DNA from: an uncultured Kiritimatiellota bacterium
GTDB taxonomy: Bacteria; Verrucomicrobiota; Kiritimatiellia; RFP12; UBA1067
Reading direction: 5' to 3'
NCBI GenBank assembly: GCA_934643865.1
Contig: CAKUCX010000021.1
Span: forward strand, 1-47,704
DNA length: 47,704 bases
Below, piece by piece: positions 41,271 to 47,704 of the stretch. Below the pieces are notes generated by a model. The model worked only from the letters and a program-made list of their open reading frames with translations, was not told the DNA's origin and made no database searches. How positions within the stretch are numbered: the first letter of the stretch is position 1; every line of letters begins with the position of its first letter. Made by a program: the position numbers and the translations under genes.

Positions 41271-41308
41271 ATCCCCCTCCTTCCGGGAACAGCGTCCCTG
41301 CTTCTTCG

Positions 41309-44300
41309 TTACTTCTCCGTCGCGGCCTCCCTCACGACCTTCGTGAGCGCGACGGCCTTCTCCTCCGGCACATCGAACGTGTTGCCGGAAAGTTCAAGCC
41401 CCGTGCAGCCCTGCACCTCCAGCCTGGCGCGCGGCCCCTTGAAGCGGCAGTCCGCGAAGACGATGTTGCGGTGGCACTCGTTCGTCGTCAGCATCTCGCG
41501 GTGGACGCCGTAGAAGACGCCGCAGTCGATGAAGGTGCAGTCCTTGAAGCGCACGTTGCGCGACGCGCCGCCCTCCAGCCACTGGTAGCTCGGCCGCGAC
41601 AGGACGCCATACGACTCCGTTCGGTCGAACGTGCAGCCGACCACCTCCCCGAAGGAGGCGTTGGAAATGAACCCGCGCGCGCGGTTCGGCCCGAACCGGC
41701 AGTTCTCCACCCGGAACCCGCTTCCGGCCGCGTTCATCGAGACGAAGAGCGTCCCCGGCTTCAACACCGGGTCGGCGCGCTCGAACGTGACCTCCCGCAT
41801 CGTGTTGCACGCGCGGGCGATCTGGTCGACGAGCCCCTTCTTGACCCTCTCCAGCTCCTCCGCCGTCGGCGTCGCCGGCTTCAGCGCGACGATGCGCAGG
41901 AGGGCGGCGGGCGAATACCCCTCCGCCGTGACGAGCTGCACGGGGTCGCCCACGCGCAGCGCATCCACGTACATGTCCCGCACGAACGCGCGCACCGTCG
42001 CGCCCGCCGCCGAGGCGATGAACTGGTAGGGGCCGTGGATGTTGAGGTCGTCGTCGCAGTGGTTGCGCGCCGTGCAGTCCCTGAGCGCGGGCCCCTTCCG
42101 GACGGCCCGGCTGTTGAAGGCGTCGTGGTTGCCGCTGCGGAAGCGGCGGATCTCGCGGCGGACGGGATCCGTCTCGGGCGGACGCGGCACGACGTGGCAC
42201 GCCACGTAGGCGTTGCCGCCCGCGCCCAGCAGCTCGCGGAAGCCGTTCGAGCCGGGCGTCGCGTAGACCGTCACGTTCTCCATGCGGCAGCCGGCGCAGT
42301 TCAGGAGATAGACGGCGTGGGCGCGCGTCTCGGCCGACTGCGTGTCGCCGCGCGTCTCGCAGGGGAGCGACCACACCGCGATGTCACCGACCTTGCCGCG
42401 CCGGTTCGTCCCGCCCGTCACGCGCCAGCGCCCGGGCGCCGTGCGCACCACCTTGATGCCGCCGAGGTAGCGCATCGGGTTCACGAGGTCGCCCGTCTTC
42501 GCGTCGTAGGCCTGCACCGGCCAGCCCCACCGGCCGTCCGCCGGGTCTGGATACCCCTGCGCGATGCGCACGTCCCATTCGCCGTCCGGGCCGACCGCCT
42601 CGATGAACCCCTGCGTGAAGGGAAGGTTGAACGGATAGTCGAGCGTCGCGTTCTTGACCGTCACGCCCGTGCAGTCGCGCAGGGTAACGAGCGCGCTCCG
42701 CGTGCGTCCCCTCAGTTCGCTTCCCTGGAAATCGACCGTCACGCCCTGCACGCCCTTCAGGTAGACGCTCGCGACCGCGCCCGGAGCGATCTCATAGATG
42801 CCCTTCGGCACGCGGATCGTCTTTTCGCCGCGCGCAAGCGCGGCGGAGATGAACGCCGCCGGATCGACGGCCGCCTGGCGCGCCCCGCCCTGGAGCGCGT
42901 CCGCCAGGCGCAGGAACGTCGCGCCGAAGGACGGCCGCGCGTCCGTGAACACCTCGCAGGGAATCCCGCGCGCGTCGCAGATCTCCTTGAAGCGCAGGCC
43001 GAACGCGCCGGAGTGCGTGGGGTCCTGCGCGCGTTCGCCCGGCTTCGGCAGCGAACCGTACTGGAGGAACATCTTCGGGGCACGCGCGGGCGCGATCTTC
43101 CCGGCGAGCGCGGCGGGCGAGAAGCGCGCGATCCACGGCAGCACGCGTTCGCGGTTCGCGAGCCAGTCGTCGAAGTTCCGGAAGCCGAAGGCGTGCGCGC
43201 CGTAGGTGGCGTTCGGGATCCACGCGCGCGTCTCGCGCGGGTCGAGCGAGGTCTGGGCGATGATCGGGCCGACGGCCGTGATGCCGAGCGCGTTGTCGTC
43301 CTTCAGGCCGAGGTAGAGCGCCGTGCAGGCGCCCGCGCTGCCGCCCGCGAGGGCGAGGCGCGAGACGTCGAGGTTCCAGTCCTTCGCATGGGCCTTGACG
43401 AAGCGCACCGCCGCCTCGCAGTCGTCGAGGCACGCCTTGACGGGCGGCACGACGCCTTCGAGGCGCGCGTCGCCGATGTAGCGGTAGCCGACGGCGACGA
43501 CGGCGACGCCGCGCGCGAGGAGCGGCCTCAGCGCCGCGCCGACGATGTGGTCCACCATCGCCCCGCCCGTCCAGCCGCCGCCGTGCAGGTAGACGACGAC
43601 GGGCGCGGGGCCCTTCGTCTGCGGCGGCAGGAACACGTCCACCTTCTGCTTCGGGTGCGGGCCGTAGGCGACGTTCTCGTGCGTGGCGGCGGGCACGGTG
43701 AGGAGCTGCTTCGTCGAGGGGTTCACGTAGGTGTATTCGTTCGCGGGCGTGCGGCCGAAGACGGCGGCGATGGCGCGCAGGAAGCCGTCCGCGTCGAAGT
43801 TGTTCGGCAGCAGGTAGCAGCCCTCCGTGTACTCGTTCCAGGCGTTGACGTAGACGACGCCCGGCTTCTTCGGGTCGGCGAGGACGTGCGCCTTGGCGGC
43901 GCGCAGGTACTGCTCGAAGCGGTCGGGCGTGTTGTTCGTGAGCGTGGCGCAGTAGGGGTAGTGCGCCGTCTTCGGCCACGGGAACGGCGCGTCGAGGCGG
44001 CAGCGCGGCGTCGCGTCCCAGCCCGTCGTCACGTTCGGGAAGTAGGGGAGCGCCGTCGCCTGCATCGCCTTCCAGCGCTTCTGGATGCCTTCGCCGATCT
44101 CGTCGTAGGCGAAGAGGCGCTCGCCCGCCACGTAGCGCTTCCAGAAGTCCGGCGCATACGAGCAGGTGAGGTTGTAGTCGGTGAGCGAGTCGAAGCCCAT
44201 CTCGACGGCGAGCGGCACCTGCTCGGGGCGCAGGTTCTGCGCGTTGAGGTGGAGCTCGCCGAGCCCCGCCGCGCGCACGCGCCGCCGCGCCTCGTCCAGC

Positions 44301-44965
44301 GCCGCGCGCACCTTCGCCGCGTCCTTCCCCCACGTCTCCCAGAGGTAGCTGACGTTGTAGATCGAGAAGAAAAGTTTCCCGTCCTTGCGCCAGTACTCGG
44401 GCTGGTTGAAGTAGCGCGCGATCGAATGGTCGATGAGCCCCAGGAACTCCTCCGGCGTGTGGTCGAGCGTCATCAGCGCCTGGCGCGACGGTTCAAGGTG
44501 CGGACGGAACTGGTTGTTGCGCTCGTGGTAGCACCACATGAGCGCGAACTTCATCCGGCCGCGGTTCCGCGCCTTGAGGAAGGCCTTCTCGATGGACTCC
44601 TCCTGCGTGACCTTGCCGCCGTACCAGTAGTAGTCCCAGAGGAACACGTCGATGCCCGCGTTCGCGGCCAGCGCGATCTCGGTCTCCATGTCCTTCGGGT
44701 CCGCGCCGTCAAGGTAGCCGGGATAGGGGCGGAGCGGCTGCTTGTGCCCGGGGAAGAGCGCGCGCGCGGTCTTCACGAAGTCCCATTCGCCCGCATCCCA
44801 CTTCGCGCCGAACCACTCGGTCCCCTTCGGGTACTTGTGCCAGTGCGGGTAATAGACGGCCACCACCTCCACGTCCTTCTTCGGCCTCTCCTCCGGCGCG
44901 CCCCACGCGCCGCCCGCCGCGAGCGCGCACGCGCACGCGAGCCCGATTCGCATCAACTTCCTCAT
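41309..44965 (-). CDS. Triple fusion: WbsX/GH99-like, alpha/beta-hydrolase esterase, parallel beta-helix
   Basis: A 1218-residue secreted protein (signal peptide MRKLMRIGLACACALAAGGA). Residues about 32-395 are WbsX/GH99-like (VVAVYYPHWHKYPKGTEWFG, AANAGIDVFLWDYYWYGGKV, VNAWNEYTEGCYLLPN). Residues about 430-690 are an alpha/beta hydrolase with HGGGWTGG near 460, the nucleophile in LAGGSAGACT near 542 and a candidate histidine in DPTHSGAF. Residues about 698-1218 form a right-handed beta-helix (TIRVPKGIYEIAPGAVASVY, GVTVKNATLDYPFN, NVRFKDCTFIDCG, RNIVFADCRFKG). The first two domains are closely similar to the 31889-34003 product; the beta-helix is extra. The frame is open far upstream, but the ATG at 44965 is chosen because it starts the signal peptide and has GGAG before it. 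Confidence 0.8.
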   Translation of the reverse strand: MRKLMRIGLACACALAAGGAWGAPEERPKKDVEVVAVYYPHWHKYPKGTEWFGAKWDAGEWDFVKTARALFPGHKQPLRPYPGYLDGADPKDMETEIALAANAGIDVFLWDYYWYGGKVTQEESIEKAFLKARNRGRMKFALMWCYHERNNQFRPHLEPSRQALMTLDHTPEEFLGLIDHSIARYFNQPEYWRKDGKLFFSIYNVSYLWETWGKDAAKVRAALDEARRRVRAAGLGELHLNAQNLRPEQVPLAVEMGFDSLTDYNLTCSYAPDFWKRYVAGERLFAYDEIGEGIQKRWKAMQATALPYFPNVTTGWDATPRCRLDAPFPWPKTAHYPYCATLTNNTPDRFEQYLRAAKAHVLADPKKPGVVYVNAWNEYTEGCYLLPNNFDADGFLRAIAAVFGRTPANEYTYVNPSTKQLLTVPAATHENVAYGPHPKQKVDVFLPPQTKGPAPVVVYLHGGGWTGGAMVDHIVGAALRPLLARGVAVVAVGYRYIGDARLEGVVPPVKACLDDCEAAVRFVKAHAKDWNLDVSRLALAGGSAGACTALYLGLKDDNALGITAVGPIIAQTSLDPRETRAWIPNATYGAHAFGFRNFDDWLANRERVLPWIARFSPAALAGKIAPARAPKMFLQYGSLPKPGERAQDPTHSGAFGLRFKEICDARGIPCEVFTDARPSFGATFLRLADALQGGARQAAVDPAAFISAALARGEKTIRVPKGIYEIAPGAVASVYLKGVQGVTVDFQGSELRGRTRSALVTLRDCTGVTVKNATLDYPFNLPFTQGFIEAVGPDGEWDVRIAQGYPDPADGRWGWPVQAYDAKTGDLVNPMRYLGGIKVVRTAPGRWRVTGGTNRRGKVGDIAVWSLPCETRGDTQSAETRAHAVYLLNCAGCRMENVTVYATPGSNGFRELLGAGGNAYVACHVVPRPPETDPVRREIRRFRSGNHDAFNSRAVRKGPALRDCTARNHCDDDLNIHGPYQFIASAAGATVRAFVRDMYVDALRVGDPVQLVTAEGYSPAALLRIVALKPATPTAEELERVKKGLVDQIARACNTMREVTFERADPVLKPGTLFVSMNAAGSGFRVENCRFGPNRARGFISNASFGEVVGCTFDRTESYGVLSRPSYQWLEGGASRNVRFKDCTFIDCGVFYGVHREMLTTNECHRNIVFADCRFKGPRARLEVQGCTGLELSGNTFDVPEEKAVALTKVVREAATEK

Positions 44966-45012
44966 GTCATTGCTCTCCGTCGTTTGTTTCGTTTTCCGTC
45001 CCAAGCCGTCCC

Positions 45013-47163
45013 CTACCACGCGACGAGTTTCAGGCCGTTCGGCGCGACGGTCGCCTTCTTCCACGTGCCGTCCGCCGCCTTCCAGGCGACGGGCTGCGCG
45101 CGGTCCGTCGCGTTCGCGAGCGCGAGCGCGCGCGTGCCGTCCCGCGCCTCCCAGAGGGCGTGGAAGACGACGGGCTTCACGTTCCGGATCTCGCGCCCCC
45201 GGAAGTTCTCCTCGTAGGCCACCTGTTCGCAGCGGAACGCCGGCGGACGCAGCTGCCGCCCGTGCGCAAGCCACTTGCGTCCCTCGCCGTGGTAGAGGCG
45301 CACCCACGCCTCGCAGAACGTGCGCGCCCGCGCAAGGTCCGCCCGCGCGGCGTTCTTGCCCACGTAGTACTCCGTCCGCACGGGCAGGCGCGGCACCTGC
45401 CCGTCCGCCGCGCAGAACGCGAGCCAGAACGGGCGCGCGTACATCTCGGCGCCGGACTGGAACGGGCTCACGTACTCGTGGTACAGGTAGTTGAAGACGC
45501 TCGCCCACTCCGTCGCGCCGTCGCGGCAGTTGCGGTAATCCACGAAGGACATGAGGTCGTTGTAGTACTCGTGCGGCTCCTCGAAGGAGAAGAGCGCCCA
45601 CGGGTTCTCCTTCCGCATCTCGGCGATCATCGTCTCGAACTGGTGGCGCATCGCCCGCGTCTCCCACTGCCCCGGGCCCGGCGGATGGCCGTGGCGCGTG
45701 CTCCAGCAGCTCGGCACGCGCCCGCCCACGTCCTGGTCGGCCTGCACGAGGTCGCACCCGCGCGCGACGAGCGCGCGCGCGATGTCCTTGTTCCACCAGT
45801 CCACCGTCCACGGGTCGGCCGGACAGAGCGAGGCGGACGTGCCGCCGCCGAGCCAGCCGAGCTTGTCGAGGCGCACCGAGCCGTCCGGGTTGCACACGGC
45901 GTGCGGCGCGACGCGCGCCCAGAAGTCCTTGGAGAAGTCGAGGCGGGTCCCGCCCTTCCAGTCGCCCACGGTCACGTTCCAGTGGTGGCCGCCCGGCCAC
46001 GGCCAGGGATGGCCGCCGGCGGCCTTGATCCACCCCATCATCTCCTTGAACTTCTCGTCCGTCGGGTAGCAGGGGAAGTATTCGGTCGTGATCCAGTCGC
46101 CGTGGCGTTCCCAGCCTTCGAGGATGGCGATGAGCGGCACGCCGGGGAAGTTCTTGCCCCAGTAGTCCGTGAGCCACCCCTTGAGGACGTCGGGGCGGTC
46201 GAACCACTCGCGGTTGAAGCGCATCACGGCGGGGGCCTCGCGCGTCCAGGCGGGCAGGTCGGGACGGTCGAGGAACTTCACGCGGCTCCACTTCTGGCGG
46301 TACGTCCAGTCCTTGTAGAGGTCGGCCGCGTCGTACCAGGAGGCCGGCGCGCCGTCCGCGCCCGCGAAGCCGCGCGTGACGATGTCGTAGCTCTGGGCGT
46401 CGGCCTTCTCCGTGTAGCCGAAGCGCGACCAGCGGAAGAGGAAGTCGCCGTGGCGGTAGGAGCCGTCCGGCAGGGTGGCCCGCCACCAGCGGTCCATCAG
46501 CAGCTCCTTCGTGTGGGCCTCCGTGTCGTAGGCCGCCGTGTAGAGGCCGCCCGCGTCGTCGTAGAAGCAGCCGAACTGCGCGACGAGGTTGCCCGGATAG
46601 TGCCCGAAGCGGCGCTCCTTCCAGTACTCGCGCCCCGGGCGCATCGGATAGCGGAGCACGCCGCCCTTCGAGTTGCCCATCACGACGCAGTCGTCGACGG
46701 GCGTCGAGCCGAGGCACTCGTTGAGCGCGAAGAGCGGGTAGCGCGTCTCGAAGAGCGCCCAGCCCGGCTTCGGCGTCGCGGCAATGCGCCAGACGAGGTC
46801 CGGGCCCTTCGCCGCGACGGTGCAGACGACCTCGTCAAGGGCGCCGGCCACGTCGCGGTAGACGAGCCGCACGCCGTCCGGGGTTGCCTCGGCGGCGTAG
46901 GCCTTCGCGTCGCGCGCCGTGGCGACGACGCGGTTCGTGAACTGCCCCGCCGGGCAGCAGGCGATCTCGAAGAGCGGGAAGCGCGCCACGGGCGAGGCGT
47001 AGTCGCGCCCGCCCGCGACGACCTGCGCCACCTCGCCCCGCCGCGCGTCGTCGAACGACACGCGCAGCGTCGTAGACGCCACGTCGATACCCTGCGCCCC
47101 GCACGCGCAGCATCCCGCAAGGACAAACCCCAGCCGCGTCTTCATCTTCACCTTCATTTCCAT
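45013..47163 (-). CDS. DUF6259 family secreted protein, putative glycoside hydrolase
   Basis: A 716-residue secreted protein whose N-terminus (MEMKVKMKTRLGFVLAGCCA) is a signal peptide. The body matches what I know of DUF6259: an N-terminal beta-sandwich (to about residue 270), then a barrel with PLIAILEGWERHGDWITTEY, AAGGHPWPWPGGHHWNVTVG, CDLVQADQDVGGRVPSCWST, and WALFSFEEPHEYYNDLMSFV. The aspartates of QADQD and the glutamates of SFEEPHE are catalytic candidates. No activity is proven for the family as far as I know. The start ATG at 47163 has AAGGAAAGG upstream; ATGs at 47157 and 47145 are alternatives. It is the first gene of the second glycan operon (47163 to 36885). Confidence 0.75.
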   Translation of the reverse strand: MEMKVKMKTRLGFVLAGCCACGAQGIDVASTTLRVSFDDARRGEVAQVVAGGRDYASPVARFPLFEIACCPAGQFTNRVVATARDAKAYAAEATPDGVRLVYRDVAGALDEVVCTVAAKGPDLVWRIAATPKPGWALFETRYPLFALNECLGSTPVDDCVVMGNSKGGVLRYPMRPGREYWKERRFGHYPGNLVAQFGCFYDDAGGLYTAAYDTEAHTKELLMDRWWRATLPDGSYRHGDFLFRWSRFGYTEKADAQSYDIVTRGFAGADGAPASWYDAADLYKDWTYRQKWSRVKFLDRPDLPAWTREAPAVMRFNREWFDRPDVLKGWLTDYWGKNFPGVPLIAILEGWERHGDWITTEYFPCYPTDEKFKEMMGWIKAAGGHPWPWPGGHHWNVTVGDWKGGTRLDFSKDFWARVAPHAVCNPDGSVRLDKLGWLGGGTSASLCPADPWTVDWWNKDIARALVARGCDLVQADQDVGGRVPSCWSTRHGHPPGPGQWETRAMRHQFETMIAEMRKENPWALFSFEEPHEYYNDLMSFVDYRNCRDGATEWASVFNYLYHEYVSPFQSGAEMYARPFWLAFCAADGQVPRLPVRTEYYVGKNAARADLARARTFCEAWVRLYHGEGRKWLAHGRQLRPPAFRCEQVAYEENFRGREIRNVKPVVFHALWEARDGTRALALANATDRAQPVAWKAADGTWKKATVAPNGLKLVAW

Positions 47164-47195
47164 CTCGCCTTTCCTTTTGCCCAGACCATGGCGCG

Positions 47196-47225
47196 AGTAT
47201 ACCACATTCAAGTCCACCGGGGCAA
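47196..47225 (-). promoter_or_regulatory. Promoter of the DUF6259-led operon
   Basis: The minus strand has TTGCCC (47220-47225), 18 nt, then TATACT (47196-47201) preceded by TGG. The predicted leader of about 26 nt carries the Shine-Dalgarno sequence. Confidence 0.6.
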
Positions 47226-47243
47226 CCGTTCGCCGCAGACACC

Positions 47244-47280
47244 CTTATCCCGATTTTTTCGGGACAGCTTATCCCGATTT
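47244..47280. repeat. TCCCGA repeat cluster upstream of the DUF6259 promoter
   Basis: CTTATCCCGATTT occurs twice, at 47244-47256 and 47268-47280, 24 bp apart. The first copy also forms an inverted repeat, TCCCGA-5-TCGGGA (47248-47264). The cluster is about 45-85 bp upstream of the -10, where an activator or repressor would bind. Confidence 0.6.
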
Positions 47281-47664
47281 CCCGCCAGACCCCAATAAGC
47301 GCGGGGGAAAAAATGTGTCGGCACGCGCGGTATGCGCCTTGGACTTTCTCCGCGCAGGGCCCAAACCGCGCGAAAGGCTCCTTTCCCGCACGATTCCGGG
47401 ACAGGGCGCACGGCTCCGCCGCCGCGAAGTCCGCATCCTCCGGCCGGTCAACACCGAGCGCGCGGAGATGCGTCCTCCGGCCGGCTCACACTTACACGCC
47501 TCTACACGGCAAACCCCTCAATCGATCGATTCGGCAACAAGACATGGCATTTTGTGCCACAAAGGACGCAACGGCCGCAAAGGCTTTGCGAACGTTGCGT
47601 CAGAGTTCTTTGCGGACTTTGCGTTGGAAAAGGAGTACGGGATGTTTTAACGCCAAGAACGCAG

Positions 47665-47702
47665 AGGGGACGCAAAGACCGCAGAGGATCTTTGCGTCCC
47701 CT
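47665..47702. repeat. 14-bp inverted repeat of GCAAAG type at the window edge
   Basis: AGGGGACGCAAAGA (47665-47678) pairs perfectly with TCTTTGCGTCCCCT (47689-47702) around a 10-nt loop. Related GCAAAG or CTTTGCG elements occur throughout 47559-47660. Confidence 0.85.
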
Positions 47703-47704
47703 AT

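Larger units (their letters stand above)
47202..47704. other. Non-coding right edge of the window
   Basis: No credible gene is seen. It holds the upstream part of the DUF6259 promoter, a TCCCGA repeat cluster (47244-47280), a 12-bp direct repeat TCCTCCGGCCGG at 47436 and 47473, and from about 47559 a run of GCAAAG/CTTTGCG-type elements ending in a hairpin at 47665-47702. Base composition falls toward the right end. Confidence 0.7.

Noticed and set aside
1..47704. CRISPR arrays, tRNA or rRNA genes, known insertion sequences
   Set aside because: No regular repeat-spacer array, no cloverleaf with a recognisable T-arm and anticodon arm, and no known transposase motif was found.

Overview
The window is a GC-rich bacterial chromosome segment (roughly two-thirds G+C by eye). 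Gene content points to a polysaccharide-degrading member of the PVC group, most likely Kiritimatiellota, Lentisphaerota or Verrucomicrobiota. The evidence is large secreted glycosidases of the WbsX, DUF6259, DUF5696 and GH31/GH127 kinds, secreted beta-strand-repeat proteins, and sugar-sensing hybrid regulators. The taxon is an inference, because no rRNA or tRNA gene is present.

Region 1 (1-12.7 kb, minus strand) is one long gene string. It starts at a secreted beta-strand protein (12599) and continues with a DUF5696-like lipoprotein, an SDR dehydrogenase, an IlvD/Edd dehydratase, an FAD oxidoreductase, an MBL-fold hydrolase, a DUF1116 protein, an SSS symporter, and the N-terminus of a secreted, possibly subtilase-like protein cut by the left edge. 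Read together it looks like import of a sugar or sugar acid and its oxidative, non-phosphorylative breakdown. A divergent XylR-like regulator (12750, plus) is the likely controller. A secreted beta-helix protein (13826-15838) converges on the regulator.

Region 2 (15.9-23.8 kb) is mostly housekeeping: grpE-dnaJ-rsmE, a secreted LamG-like protein, adk-map with a clear terminator, and the divergent nucleotide-sugar pair uxs-galU.

Region 3 (23.8-25.5 kb) is the most unusual part. A single orphan gene for an arginine-rich protein lies between 18/20 inverted repeats, each bordered on the outside by a 13-14 nt C or G homopolymer. A 20-bp tandem repeat sits next to it. It looks like an undescribed mobile or self-regulated single-gene element.

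Region 4 (25.5-47.2 kb, minus strand) holds two polysaccharide-utilisation operons separated by pgi. The first is led by a GntR/LacI hybrid regulator and encodes WbsX-esterase, a beta-strand protein and a GH31-GH127 fusion. The second encodes a DUF6259 protein, a WbsX-esterase-beta-helix triple fusion and a 1461-residue protein with beta-strand repeats and duplicated LamG-like modules.

Across the window, twelve putative promoters share an extended -10 of the form TGN-TATAMT. At several of them the start codon lies 6-9 nt after the -10, which suggests leaderless mRNAs. The right edge (47.2-47.7 kb) is non-coding and rich in GCAAAG-type repeats.
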